Shown here piece by piece: positions 43,498 through 56,935 of a stretch of 64,000 bases of DNA (positions are counted from its first letter, which is position 1; the number at the start of each line of letters is the position of its first letter). Made by a program: the position numbers and the translations under genes. Below the pieces are notes generated by a model. That model saw only the letters and a list, made by a program, of their open reading frames with translations, was not told where the DNA came from and made no database searches. Origin of the DNA: Lepidonotus clava. Taxonomy: Eukaryota; Annelida; Polychaeta; Phyllodocida; Polynoidae. The DNA lies in the NCBI GenBank assembly GCA_936440205.1, contig OW387134.1:18888908-18952907 (forward strand), in the 5' to 3' direction.

Positions 43498-45708
43498 CTG
43501 AAATAACACCAATAACATGTTAACTTCTGATAAAGTTACTATATTGTCACAGTTTACTAGTGAAATGCATCTTATACACACAAGAATACTAATTAAAATA
43601 TGGCCGATACTGCAGTACCAGTTAAAGTGAACTTTCCAAACATTCCAAATTCTTTCACCCTTTTCTTATCTTTTCTTTTTTTTGTGAGGAAACAAAGCTA
43701 CAGAAATATGGCTGAGGAGGCCAACATCTGTAGAAATGAACCTTAAAACATTCAGGTCAGGAACAGAACCCTTTTAAAGAAGGCTTTTAAAGAAGATGCG
43801 AGTTAATCACACGCTTGCTGGAGTGACAGAAACAACATGCGCTTCCCCTTCATTTTTCATTTTGCCTGGTTAACGTAGATGGAGATTCGGTGAGGCATTC
43901 GTCAATTGTTACTGAACATGAAGAAAACAGAATCCAGTATAGAATATGAAGTACTCGATATGATTTATTCTCAAGTAAACAATCGAAAGCAGTAACATTA
44001 CGTGTTTAAGGCGATAAATCTTGACGTGTCAACATGTTTAGCAAATCCATGCGATTTTAAATAGAAAACAAATACATTCATTCTAACTCCATGCAACTCC
44101 GTTTCATTCTTGAAAAAAAACCAAACGTTGACCCGAGAGCTTGAAGGCCCCTCCACACACAGCAAAAGTTTCATTCGCAATACACCCGTGATTGATGAGC
44201 AATTGGCTATTTTTCATGCCAAATATTTTGTCCGCCATTTGGCAATTTTTATTACATTTTCAAACGGTTTTTCATCGTCCAATTTGTAACGAGATAAGCC
44301 CTCATATAAAAGGCTGTACATTTTTTCTTATAATTATTTCTCCGAGGTCAGAAACTATGGTCGCGTTAGAACGCTTCATAAATGTACGATTGTGAGATTT
44401 ATTTTTCTCCAATTATATGGCAGGGAACTTTTCATCCTACATAGTCAGGTAATTCAATCGATAGTGGAATACAGCCTCCCTTTATAGTAACGTTGGTGAA
44501 TCGCGACAATTTTTCGTGAGAAACAGCCTTTATCTCGCAAATTGCATTGGTGTCTTTTGTGACGAAACCGCTTGAGGAAAACAGTAGACGGGAAAACCGT
44601 GATATATTTTATCATGCGTAACAGGCATATCTACTCTTGCCTGTCAATGTAAAACTTATTAAGATATATTCTGTTTTTTTGGAATAAGATCTTTTAAAAA
44701 TGTCCGTCAGCCATTCCCAGTTATCTGAGAATAAGGAAACAGCTCAAAGAACGGCAACTCTCAGACTGAGTTAAAATCGTCCGTAAATATACGGCACGGT
44801 CAAGTGTTATTACCTTCTTGAGTCCACTTCTAAGATAACCTCTAGATAAGGCTGCTACAAGTAGCAGGCATGTGTCTGGTTAGAATTGGATAATGGTGGT
44901 GCTGGACTTCCGCTAGGATAAACTTAGTCGTTACATTTAAGCAACGAGCCAGTCCATCTCGAGGAGGGCAAGGTTAAAATCATTCACCTTTTATTTGCTT
45001 CAGTCAATATGAATTCTGTAGGAATCAACAGCTGTACTATTGATGATCAACACATTTTGCAACAGATACAATATACACAGTATCGACCCCCAGGGCTCAA
45101 CATTAAGTGGTTTAACTTTGCTGCTCGCCGGGCAGGTGTAGATCAAGTTTCACCTGCCCAACCCTAACATGTATCTACCCATCTTAAATGGACTTTTATT
45201 GTATTAAAGAAATTTTACCTGGCAGGTAGACATTCCTAAATATCGCGCCATTTACCCATTTCAGATTGCACAGAAACACTCCTCCTGGTCTATACAAATT
45301 GTTTGTATTCAACATTTTTATTCTAGAAATTCAAATTCGCACAAGCGAGTATGGTATGTATACAATATTTCACAGCAATTATTTTTGTGTCCCTTTTCAT
45401 CGGATGGCCGAAAGAGCTGCGCATAATGGGAATGAACATTCCTGATCACTTCTCGTCACCCAGCCCGGAGATAATCGATCTGACAATCGGTGAAAAGGCT
45501 ATCTTGCAAGAATTCAAGAATAAAACTAAAACTACCGACATATTGGATAATGGAATCCTATTACTATGCCAGACCCCAGTCCTCTCAATATATATTTTTA
45601 GATCGTACGTTCTAGACACGTACACAACACTGAGACTCAAGCCTTTCACTCTTGTTCTCAGAACACACAACCGGCTACAACTCCCCTCCCCATTAATCTG
45701 CCGCTTAC
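43498..45708 (-). other. peroxiredoxin 5' UTR intron
   Basis: AT-rich sequence without a supported gene. From about 45100 to 45260 there are repeats of a GGCAGGTAGA/CACCTGCCC type in both senses; otherwise nothing recognised. Confidence 0.5.
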
Positions 45709-45780
45709 CTTGGCCGTCTGACAGGTCCGACCTGTCTCAGTGTGAAGTTGGCGGTCAGTGCAGGCGGCCTTATGTAAAAT
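45709..45780 (-). promoter_or_regulatory. putative peroxiredoxin 5' UTR exon and core promoter
   Basis: On the minus strand a strong donor GGCCAAG/GTAAGCGG ends an exon at 45709, and a TATA-like TTTTACATAAGG lies 60-70 bases upstream (about 45769-45780). The exon is in the right place to splice to the acceptor at 43497. The transcription start is inferred near 45740. Confidence 0.5.
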
Positions 45781-47289
45781 GCCTCACCACTCCTCTACCC
45801 AGCCCATCCGTCAACTGCCGGGATCCCCGCCACACACTGCGCCATCCAGACCTATCCTCTTACCCATAAACACGTACGCCGGCCGGTCGACTGTAAATAC
45901 TAAGGCTAATATCGCAATCTACCGTAAATTCTCGAATATATTCGATGGAAACTAATGCTAGGATGGGCCTAAAGGGTGGAAGACACTTATGCAGGGTCGA
46001 ATAAGGGGGTTGGGGTTGCCCCCCTGCTTTTGATTAAATATTACCTTTTTAATGTAAAATCTGTCCCCAGAGGCCGCCCCGAGAATTCTTTCATCAGGGT
46101 GTGCCCCAAGCCCCTTTGACAATTTCCAGATCCATCCCTCATTTCACACTCGTTATCGATACACAAGTAAAACAAACAGGAGTAATCGTGGGATCCAATT
46201 TTTGGGTGGACATGTTTACACTCCGATAAAATCAATACTACGTGCCTGACTAGTTTTGATATTATGTAAGCTGGTTCCCGATGTTTCGGCTTATTATGTC
46301 TCCACGGTAAAGTGTATCAACAGACAAATCACGCACTCCATATCCATACAGCTATTGTTCTGCCCGAGGCACCTAATAACTCTGGGTGAGAGATCAGATA
46401 ACCAAGGTGGTAAATATGTTGAGGTGTTGAACAGTGTTTCTACTGGCGACATGCATGGGTCTCAGAATGTTAAGGGGAGAGTGGCCACTGCTGTATTCTA
46501 GTAGGCAGTCTTATCTCAGATAGAATGATTCTGTGGGGTGCCAAACATGAAAATAACTTTAGGACATAGCCTTCCAGATTTATTTAGTTTTGGGGCTCTC
46601 AACAGCTCACCTCACCAAAATGTCTCCTGATATCTTTAGATGTATGTGATTCTAACGAGCATGCCTATCAGTAAGAATATACGTAAGTTTAAGTGCCCCT
46701 CCATATCATTTCATTAATCTGGTCCGTTAGGATCTCAGTGCCTGTCCATTGTTTGTTATTCTGCTCAGATGTGGACAATCCTATCTCTTTTAGTACCACA
46801 GTAAAATGCAATTTAATTTTATGTGTGCTCTTTTCTGTCCTACACTTTCTAACTATAATCGATAGCCCATACGATCTCTCCCCGATCCACCCCCAACCAG
46901 AACATGTTGACCAGAGTGGTGCCCACCCGTTAAGCTGAGTCCTGCTAAAAGAACTGTCAACTTGTAGAGCTCTCCAGACCAAGCTTAAATAAACAGTTGG
47001 GGGAAGGGGTGGGCTTAGCCTATGCTCCGTCCTGCCACTACCAAGCCACCCCCAACATACAACTTCCGCTGCCTATGGGAATAGGCAGTAAGTTGGTTCA
47101 CTCACTTAGGACAGGGTACACACGGAGCGGAAATCGCTCGATGGACGACAATTTCCCCTTTTTCCCTGTATATTGCAGTTTCGTTTTGCGGTCGGGTCAG
47201 AATGTTACATAATCTAGATTAGTACATTTAGAATTTCAAAAGATTAAAAGATGGCTAACAAAATACCAAACCCAAATTCAGTTGCGGTG

Positions 47290-47375
47290 TGAAATACCAA
47301 TTCCCGATCAGCTGATTTGCAATAATCGACATGTTTCGACTGGTTAAAGCCTTCGTCAGGAATTTGGTATTCAGA
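47290..47375 (-). ncRNA. Penelope-like hammerhead-type ribozyme motif, copy 2
   Basis: On the minus strand CTGACGA (core CUGANGA) is followed by GGCT/AGTC around TTAACC, then GAAAC, a two-pair AC/GT helix III and the standard cleavage triplet GTC. Outer arms AATACCAAATTCC and GGAATTGGTATT can pair and close the structure. It shares ACCAGTCGAAACATGT with the copy at 13171-13222. An extra A between core and helix II is seen in both copies. Confidence 0.55.
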
Positions 47376-48310
47376 ATAAAGGCCCATCCCTTATCAGGAT
47401 TTTGGGAAGTACTGGAGGTAACTGTTCTTCCCGAACTCTATTGTGTCCTGTGTTTTATCTTTTAAGCTATTTAAGTCTTGCACTTAGTACTCGGACAAAT
47501 CTAGTCGTATGGCATGACAGAAATATTGACCACTCTATTCTTATGACTTAAAATACTTCGAAAGTAAAGATTTATCCTCATTCAGAAAACTTTTTTCTAT
47601 AACTGCGATTACGGAAATACATTTCCTGGTGCATATTGTGATACTTTGTTTAAAAGAAAAAGAGAAAGGAAAAAACACACTAGTCATGATAGCTTTACTC
47701 AGATTATGTGATCTATGCTTACAAACATTCAGGTGCGAGTCTCACCTGAGACTGAACCACAGTACTCCCCCATTTACCGACTCGTCTTTCACCTGTGTGG
47801 GCTGACGCACTACTCCCGCAGATCACCTGGGGGATCACCACATCCGCGACTCATGTAACTTTCTCCGATCCTCACGTGTGGTGCCACCGCAACGTATAGT
47901 GCACTAGGAGTGGTTTATTGGGGCTTAAATGCACAGGTATATATTTTATTCTCAGCTAAAATGGATTTACTGAATGCATACTTCCATATCCAATCAGGAA
48001 CACCCAGTTTTTGTTTTTGGGTTTAAAATGTTGAATATCAGATTAGGTAATATCTCCCACATTTTTCAAATAATTTGTCATGATTTTATATTAAAAAGTA
48101 TTTTTCTATGGATATCCCTGTCTTGATAAACCTACCCTGTGATTCGTGCATACACAGGTTTGCATAACATGTTATGTATGTCTATCAATATTCATTTGTG
48201 TAAAGAGGGATCACGTTGGGCCGTGGACCAAGTTCTCCCGCGAATCGAGTCACCAGTCTCACTCCCACCCTGACCTCTGCCATGCCAGCTGCCGACCGAT
48301 CAGGGGTCAG

Positions 48311-48370
48311 TCATGTGATTGTCATACTACGGCTGGCACCTCATATGATTGTCATACTACGGCTGGCACT
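48311..48370 (+). repeat. two-copy 30-bp tandem duplication
   Basis: TCATGTGATTGTCATACTAC and TCATATGATTGTCATACTAC begin adjacent 30-bp units, almost identical. Confidence 0.85.
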
Positions 48371-48499
48371 CCGGGGTACAGGGCAATCGCGCTCTTATTT
48401 GTATAAATTGTAAGTCACGAATACTGACAATGGCTACCAAGCATAACTGTAGTCATAGCTATAGAATGATGGCTTGTGTAATCGAAGTGTAACTTCTAT

Positions 48500-48796
48500 C
48501 AGGGTCCCCACCCAAATTTCATTTTCAAATTCCCTTTTCGATTTCCCTGTCCTGCAGCAATGTTTCCTGGTGACTCCCTAGCAGGTTTTTACAAATTTTA
48601 AAGCCTTGCATGCAGAAAAAAAAATCCCCAAAAGTCAAATCCCCAATATCAAGAGAATCAGGAATTGTAGAACATGGCCAAATGAAATTCCCTGTGTTTT
48701 CCCTATGTTTTGGTAAAATTTGCAAATTCCCTGTGTTTTCCCTGTCAGGGTATTCTTTTTGCCATTTTCCGTTTTCCCTGTGCAGTGGGGACCCTG
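48500..48796. mobile_element. CAGGGT MITE, copy 2, inverted relative to copy 1
   Basis: 297 bp with termini CAGGGTCCCCAC and GTGGGGACCCTG. The interior matches the reverse complement of 17465-17744, for example CCTGTGTTTTCCCT and AGAATCAGGAATT. No clear target duplication. Confidence 0.72.
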
Positions 48797-50835
48797 TTGT
48801 TTACACCTTCGGGCAAAGGTCGCAAGATATGGGTGTAAAGTACCTAAGCTGCGACCAACCCATTGTAAAAGGAGGTAAGTTATGCGCTCTTGTCTGGTGG
48901 TAGTACAACCATACTAGGGCCAGGTTATTTTTACCTTGCAACATGTGACAGATACGTCGGCGTCCGGGAACATGTACAAGAGATAATCCTCACTTTTTTT
49001 TTTTAGGTATTACTATTAAAATACCATGCTAATAATTATGTTTTAAGACCTATGATTCAGCAATATTACCGTTATGTAAATCCGGAAATCATCTTGTACG
49101 TGTAATTCTGTATGACCCACAAATCCACTACCTACGCGACAACTATGGTAATCGTTCAGATCCAGAAGAGCACCGACGTTTAATTTTGTTTGGCATACGC
49201 ATCCCTAGCGTTTCCCCTGGGAGTACCCTCCTCGTTCCCTAGCAGTAATGATGAGAAGCGCACCTGATACAGACACCCCCCCCCCACCTCTCCCACCCAG
49301 CTGCTGCCTCCAGAGGCCGGCCTGTCCTTGACGACACGCTACCGGTCGATATTGGTCACCTGCCTAATAACTAGTCCTAATTTAGCACTTTTCTGAACCG
49401 CACAATAAGACTGCTTGACCACACAGGATTTCGCATACAGACCCCACTGAGGTTTTACTTCTTCAAAGAGTTATGTTTAGAATCTAAAAATGTTGGAAAG
49501 ATAGTTATGTATCTTGAAACCTCAAATCTAATCCGTTCACATAATGTCTATTTGAAATGGTGCATTACGATTAGTATCTAGTCTGAAAATAACCTTCTTG
49601 AAATGGTCACTGCTGATGTAGCTTTTTCTCTCGGATAGCTCCAACCTAAAACTTAAAAGTTTGATATATCACTATGTGACTAAGGAATCTCCTCCCTGCA
49701 AAAGAAAACTCACAGGGATGGAGGGTCGTTATCAAGTCCTACTTTTCAGCTGACGAACAACCGAAATGGCCAGACTGTTACAACCCTGAAATGGGCATGA
49801 CTATAAATAGCCTCCGTATGTTTGAACCCACAGAGGTCAAGATGTCAGGGTGAACAACCTGCGGGTGAAAACGCCCAGCGTGTGTAATAAGTAGGGCAGG
49901 GAGGCGTGCTCCGAACGGACGTAAAAGGTCTTTAGATATAGATGGCGTCAGTCTACATCCTAAATTTCACCATGGAGGAAGTAATAGCGCAGAATATCTA
50001 ATTACATCTAGCAACGGATACAAGCAAATATACTAACTATGATATCATCTGGTCTATGGCAGGTCTCGAAGACACACGGTAAATTCAACAATGAATACTT
50101 GCAGATTATACAAAAAAAGCTGTTTTGAAAGTTTTAAAACAGTGAAGTTGAAACAAAAAGATAAAAATTCCTAGCAGGAACTCGTTCAACAAAAATCTCA
50201 TCATTATAACTGCATTAAGACTTACTCAGCCTCCGTTTCCATCCCCCTCCAAAATAGAAATACCCCTACACACTTGTGATGCAGTTCAGCATGCCATGAC
50301 GTCCATTGGTTCATGCACTGCGATAAGAAAAGCAGGTCTTTTCTAGATGCACCCAATCTAACCCACGTCACCACCTCCACACCTCCCAGCGCCGGGAGGC
50401 CCCACTATGAGGAGGGTTTGGGGGGAGGGGGGTGTTAGCCTAGACACCTCATCTGCCCCAAAAACTTAAACCACAGGCTTCACGCAGATAAAACTAATGA
50501 TATCATACATGTATCCCATTGTCTGTAGTCAAACCCGGAATGATACATTACAATAGGCCCCTACGAATACTCCAAATCTCCTAACACGTGCAACCAAAAC
50601 CAGTACACAAGGTCAAAGAAGCAGGCACTGGAGCATGCATGCATACGTTCGAGAGTTCACTAACCAACGTATCCAAGTCGGACGGCGCTTCGTGGCCGTA
50701 ACTAATAGATGTCCTAACTTCACGTACAATTCGCCATGCCCAACCCATGGTACTGAAACCCGACCACGTAATTCCTAATTAACCACCACGTCTCCCTACA
50801 GGAGGCACCCTGAAGATGGCTAACCATATACCCAC

Positions 50836-53800
50836 CTCCATGTCGGCGATGTGGTCCAGGCTGGCCGTACCTGAAGAGTGGGTCAGGTCGTCGGGCAGGG
50901 GGGTGGGCAGGGGGGTGACGGGCAGGGGGGTGGTGAGCGGGGTGGCGGGGGGCAGGGGGGTGGTCAGGTCCGTCAGCTGGGTGATCCCGCTCGTCGGGCT
51001 GGACGGCACCACGGGAGGCGGCGCTAGCTGGTCTCCGGCGGGGGCGTCGTTCACTGACGTAGGAAGGACGTTACCAGCGTCTTCTTCCTCCTGGGGGTCG
51101 GCGCAGGTCGTCGGGGCTGTCGTTGAGGTGGTGACGGGGGCCTTCTCCGGGGTGGTCTGCGGGGGGTCGTGCCCTTTCTGCTGCTCCTGCTGTTTCTGGG
51201 GACTGGTGGGCCGGGCGCTCTCAACGGTGCAACGCGCTCCCATCATCTACAGGTGCAGCGCCGGCCTGCTGACCACCAGCTCGATGGGCTAAGTAGCATG
51301 ACAAGTCGTTTTAATTGAGCCAAAGCCAGCCGGCAGTCAGAGAGTCACGAAAGGGTCGGCCCCAGGCTGCACGTGCGGCATGCCACCACCTTCTCCACAT
51401 CAAACCCCTCTTTGATCTACTACTCACAAAGTCCAGAATCACCACCATTAACGCCCCCACAACCCTCCTCCAGAGCGGACAGGGCGCCTGGAGGAACACC
51501 CTTTAATCAGGTCCTGGTGCTCAATCTAGGCGGGTCTCAACCCCCTGTGGTACTGGACAGAGATGCGGGGGGATCATTAGCACACTGGAGTCGTCCCTGG
51601 GACCTCACCGCGGAGGGAAGGTGTGCAGGCCATCCCAGGTAACATACTTGGGCTACACTCGCCTGACGATCACACACTATGTGTAGCAAGCACCCAGGGG
51701 AGGAGGAGCAGCCTTTTCCGCCCCACTCCCCAGGCCTGCAGGTGTTGGCCGATACAGGTAAGACCTGTGATCATTAACCAGTCTCTACAAAGGACACCTC
51801 TCTTATTACATGCACTTTTTCTATACATGCAGTTGGCCCATCGCTATAAATCCTTTTCAATATCTGTAATGCACACTTGTCCTAGCAATCATCCACTACA
51901 AACTCCTGTCTTTAACAAAAAGATATATACTAAACTTTACAGAGGACAGGCAAAATTATTTACAATGCACATTTTGGGGAGGTAAAAGGTGATAAAACCG
52001 TGTATGCCTGCCAGCTGTGGGGTTCCCTGTGTGAAGTATGGAGGGTCTATTGAACCAGAGACGGCCGTGTTCTGATCACCCAACCACGTGGCCGTCTCTT
52101 CTGGTCGGCGGATCACTGCTGCCCTTAACATCCGCCCCTTACAAAAAGACCGTCATCAGGGCGCCTTTTTATCTATTATCGTCTCATCCCAGAAAAAGGC
52201 GGTCTTCAGGGTCGGCCTATGTGCCAATCATCGCCTTCTTTAGGCTGTTAAGGGCCTATCGGATCAGGTTTTATGCTCGTCCTTTGGTGATTGTTGCTGT
52301 TGTTACAGACTGTCAGGTACATATTATGGCCTAAGATAAAAACGCATTACTGGTACTGGTAGGTGAATGCCAAGGCGGCGGCTGATATACCTGTATCGGG
52401 TTCAACAAGGGTGCAGGTTACCGATCTGAATGTTCATTGTCTATAAGCGGAACTGACCAGGTACCTCCATCTCTGTAAGGTTTCGGTCAGGTCCTGCTCA
52501 GGTCTACCTAGTGACAGGGCTCACATAATTTTAAATTGACCAGGTGTCCGCAGGACACCAAGCCTATGATTCATGGGTGTCCTGCACATATCAGTGTATG
52601 AGTTCTAGCGTGTCCACAGGACACCCAGAGGGTCCGCTGGATTTGGTGAGGCCTGTGTGAGGTTTAATGCAGCTTTTTATATTATAGTATCAGCATTTTC
52701 TTTCAAATGTCTAGCCCTTGAATATTGCTTAAGTATTGCTTCATGATTTGATCTAAACCAACTGAAAAGGACAAGTTTGCTAATTTTTGATGGCAAGTTA
52801 TCCAACATTGTCTCCCTCCCTGATGTATTGGACACGGCATTGGGAGCATGGGCGTCCTGTACTTTGTGTATAAGTATAACAGTTTAATAAATTGAACCAA
52901 ATTATACAATTATCTTCCGTGAACTAAGCTATTACGCTAAATTTCACAGGAAACTTGTCGGAAACTCAATCATGTTGACCTTAAGCATTACCTGTAATAT
53001 ATGCCTAATACTCTTGACGTATTGACGTGTACTAAGTGCAATGTTTGATTTTGCTCACCTGATGTATTGGTAAATATTACATAACTTGGTCAGGAAACAA
53101 TAAAGATGCCTGCCCGTGCAAGTTTTACTCGATTTCACGTTGTCTTTGGATGAACAGATCCACACAAAAAAGTAAATTAAAACAAGAATATGTCACCATA
53201 ATATTATATAGCATAAAAGTCTTTACAAAAGAGCTGCAGGTGCTCTTTAGATTCAATTCGAATAGTCTGTCAGAAAACAATGCGCCCGTGTCGCTCTACT
53301 CGGCGGACAATGTGTGTGTTTCTGAATGCCACCATTGGTAAAATGGATTTCCAAATCTTTTTGAGACCCAAAAGCCCAGGGTTTTGAAAACCAAAGACCT
53401 ATTGGCAACTAGCTAGAGCAAAGTTCAGAAAGGTTGACATGTCACTTCTACAGATTATTATTTGTCAGGCTGACAGTATGAACTGAACCCGCCCCATGTA
53501 TGCCCCACCGCGGCCATCAGTCAGAAAAAATATTATATCGAGCTGCATGTGCAGGTCACAGCATGAGTGATAACCGTAGTTAGCATATTTAGCATCTACT
53601 GGATAGTGGTAGCCTTTTGCAGTCTGTACTTCATAAGTTGTATCACAGTGCATATATATTCTGGCAATGGAATTTCATTGATATGGTTAAAGTGTGTTCA
53701 GGCGACCTCAGGCTCATGCAAACATGTTCTCAGTTTGATTGTAGGGACTGATATCCCTCTTAGGCATTCTCACAGCTACATTAACTCTACTGGCTCAGAC

Positions 53801-54605
53801 AAACCTTTTGCATGGTTTTAAGGCCCAGACACATAGAGTGAAGTTCACTCTCTGTATCTGGGCCTCAGAACTCAACTCAAGTCCTTGAATTGAGCTCAAT
53901 CTCTGTGTGACCGGGAGTTAAGATTGGCATTAGACTCTTTCCCCAGACGGTCTACGACTATCCCGTCTCTAGGTGAACTGCCCTGATCAACTTACTTGTA
54001 CCTTCCTGTAGTTTCTATATCTGCTTTTAAAAGTTGCCATGGGAACAATTAAGATGTAGAAATATTAAAAAATCTAGGTCTTTTAGAAAAATATTCCAGA
54101 AATGAAAACATATAATTTAGGCAGATTTCCATGGTGACAATGATATGTGACCTTTAATGTGAGTACCACTTCACGTGTTAACACACCTGGCATAGTTATA
54201 CTTATACATACATGTATTAACTCCCCACCTGCCCCCCTCCCCCCAACTCGTCATCAATACCTCTAACGGTGCCACCTGCCCTGTGGCCATCCGCTCTGTT
54301 GACGGACGTTTGGTCGTTTCCATGGTAACGGTAGCACTCCTCTCCAGGGAGGAGGGCATGTCCTCGGAACTGCTGGAGGAGCGGACGCTGGAGCGGGCGT
54401 CTCGGCCGTGGAGGAGGGCGCGGGCGGCCGGCTGTTTGGTGGCGCCCGCTGCCTGCTGCTTGGTGCTACTCCCTCCTGACTTAGTGGTAGTGGTGGGTAC
54501 CTTGGGTTTGTGGGTGTTGGCCTTCCCCCCTGTGGGCGGATGGCGGGTCGTTGTGGTTGCCACTGTCTGTTGGGGTTTGGTGCGCGCTGCTCGAGGACCA
54601 GGCAT
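50836..54605 (-). CDS. unrecognised Ser/Thr/Pro-rich protein, 5' coding exons
   Basis: Two coding exons are supported: 54605-54261 (115 codons, ATG in MPGPRAARTKPQQ) and 51246-50836 (137 codons). The first ends GTTAGAG/GTATTG; the second starts after CTGTAG and ends CATGGAG/GTGGGT; the frame continues. The acceptor for the first lies at 54638/54639. The protein so far is disordered and low in complexity: basic, Thr- and Ser-rich (TTTTRHPPTGGK, SSVRSSSSSEDMPSS), then Pro/Thr-rich with TPLP repeats. I recognise no domain. If the last donor is not used the frame reads on to a stop at 50779. Later exons are not identified. Good splice sites and codon-like GC-rich composition argue for a real gene. 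Confidence 0.55.
52054..52105. repeat. long imperfect hairpin
   Basis: ACCAGAGACGGCC and GGCCGTCTCTTCTGGT pair with one bulge around a loop of 23 bases. Confidence 0.75.
52543..52626. repeat. repeated GGTGTCC-RCA-GGACACC palindromes
   Basis: GGTGTCCGCAGGACACC at 52543-52559 and GTGTCCACAGGACACCC near 52610-52626 are short hairpins; GGGTGTCCTGCAC lies between them at about 52575. Confidence 0.75.
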
Positions 54606-56807
54606 TTTCACAATTTATGATTTTGTAGTTAGATACTCCTGTGCTAAAATATTAATTGTTCTTAAAATCATAGCACATGGTACATATTGTTTTGCACTCA
54701 TTAAGCCTGATGCTTAGCAAAAATCCACCGTTTCTCTTATATCAGATCCACAGTTCCAATACAAAGCAACAATATATGGACATCTTTCTCTGTGTCCCAC
54801 ACGGCTAGTCGTTAAAATCTCTGCATTTACTACGTGGTAGCTGCCAATCCTGTGCAGGGGCTACCAAAAAAAATCCTTTCAGTGTCCTCAATGAAATTGT
54901 CCACTTTACCAACTGCCGCAAAAATCATGAGTTTAATGCACGTAAAGCTCACATTAGTCCAACTTCCTCATTGTGTTTTAAAAAAAGAGAAAAGACAGTA
55001 TTCCCAGTCGGAGTGTTGATAACTTTTGGTCTGCAGGTAGGTGCCGTCAGGTGGGACGGGTCCGTACAGGTAATGACAGGTGCGGGAGTGGGTAGATGAG
55101 TAGGTGAGTAAAGGTGGGATGGCGGCTCGCGAGCCGGACAACCATGGAATGAGCCTGGTCCAACACCACTCCCTCCCTCCCTCACCCCCTCCTCCAGGTG
55201 CGTGTTGACGGCCCACCTCCAGTGTTGTTGACCCTGGTGGTATCCCCTGGTCCCCGGGCCGGCTGAGTCCACACCCCCTGTACGTCACCAAGGTAACGGG
55301 ATACAGGTGAGCCACTCACGTCCCCAAACCCATCCCCACGTCCTACCTGATCGCCACATGTTACAGAGAGGCCAAACACATGGATCGTAAAAACCGGTAA
55401 CAAGAGACACAACAGGTGAACCAACGGCCACTGCCGGGCTTCACCATACAGGCAGTGATCACCATTGTTGATCTTTTGTAGGCGGGAAAGTCAGTTTTTG
55501 AAGAGGACATATGTTAAATCGAGGCCCACAAGATTGAGTGACTTTGATATGAAAGCTGAATAAGTGCGATTCAACCAATACTTGATTAAATTACTTTTCA
55601 AACAATGCCTTGCAAAACATGTTGTTTTGTCATTCTAGACGGGACTCTATTGTTATTTGTTTTCTAGCGATTACAAACATGGCCAGGGGTGCAACTACCT
55701 TCAAAACAGTGTACTCATTAATGGGTCTTGGATTAACTACAGTACAGTTTACTAAATGAATTTTTTTTTTTTTTTTTTTTTTTAGCTTAATAGACACGTT
55801 AAACGCAATTTACTCGAGTTAAGGGTGTGTGCTTGCAATTTATGTCAGATTTCACAATGGAATTGTGTAATATTTTGAGAATTGAGAGAACGCATTTGCG
55901 TTTTTGCATCGTGGTACCGGCCAATGTTGACGACTGGTACACGTGTACGTGATTAATAAAACAAGCCGCTACCATGCTGGTGCCCTACTTTGGTAGACAG
56001 TTGACGTTTGAATTTGCCGATTATGAACGTAAAGTGACACTGAAATATATTATCACTAAATTGTGGAACTTCTACAACAGTCCTCAGGAACTTCAACATT
56101 ACGCCTGGGCCATGCTAATAATAATTAATCCTCGATAGCATCCATTGGACTCGTTGATATTTCAAGTTCAGGTAGTCAGAACGACGTAAAATTCATTGCT
56201 TGGCCTCTATAGCTTTTAAGCATTGGTTTTCTGGGAAAGTTCAGTGTCCGTCGACTTGTCATTATGCGTTAAGAATAGGAGCCTAGGGGCATTTAAATCA
56301 GTAATGGGACAATGCAGGTAAGTAGCCTGTATTCCCCCTTAGGCCTTATACAGGCTATTTCCCCCTGACCTACAATTTGACATAGATCTCAATAAATCAG
56401 TGAAGCCTCAGTCACCTACCCCGTTCTTTTGTCCGCCTTTAGCCTCCATGGTTTAACTGCTCGTACTCCTGACTTCACCTTGTCTACATGTAGTCAGAGG
56501 TCAGGGAACAGACCGACCTGGGCCATGCGGTCTCCTTTACTGCTTAGTACACGTCTGGCAGCGGATACTACTTTACTTAGGCGAGTCTGTTGAGTCAGTT
56601 TTCAGACCTGCTACTCTAATGTACCTTGTGACCTGGGCTTGGAAAGACCGTGTTGTTAGTAACTCGGTTCTTGACATTGTGTATGTAGTCAGCCCTGTTA
56701 GGAGACCAGGACAATCGATCTGCATTTGGCTTTTTATATTTCTGTAGCCAGATCAGTGTTATTATTGGAGGCCCTTGATTGGGGGGGGGGGGGGGGGAGG
56801 TGGTCCA

Positions 56808-56935
56808 AATGTCGCATGTTGAATTTAAGAAACGCCCATTTCGCCCTGTCGAATTGAAGTAATTGTGATGTCGCCCTGCCAAATCTAAGAAACTGTGATA
56901 TCGTCCTGTCGCCTCCTCGAATTTAAAGAGTGCAT
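56808..56935 (+). repeat. dispersed 'GTCGAATTTAAGAAA' repeat, locus 2
   Basis: Contains GTTGAATTTAAGAAACGCCC, TTTCGCCCTGTCGAATTGAA, GTCGCCCTGCCAAATCTAAG and CTCGAATTTAAAG, an irregular series of diverged units next to a poly-G run. Confidence 0.65.

Larger units (their letters stand above)
45860..50778. other. intergenic or intronic DNA, no recognised exons
   Basis: Later exons of the minus-strand gene at 50836-54605 should lie here or its transcript ends here, but I recognise none. The stretch contains a Penelope-like hammerhead motif (47290-47375), a CAGGGT MITE (48500-48796) and a 30-bp tandem duplication (48311-48370). Confidence 0.4.
51247..54260. other. intron of the Ser/Thr/Pro-rich gene
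   Basis: Nothing coding is supported. It contains hairpin sequences at 52054-52105 and 52543-52626. The GC-rich 51300-51720 has short open frames on both strands without recognisable motifs; an extra exon there cannot be excluded. Confidence 0.4.

Noticed and set aside
45351-45869. 172-codon plus-strand frame upstream of the peroxiredoxin
   Set aside because: No motif, overlaps the putative peroxiredoxin promoter, composition like the surrounding non-coding DNA.
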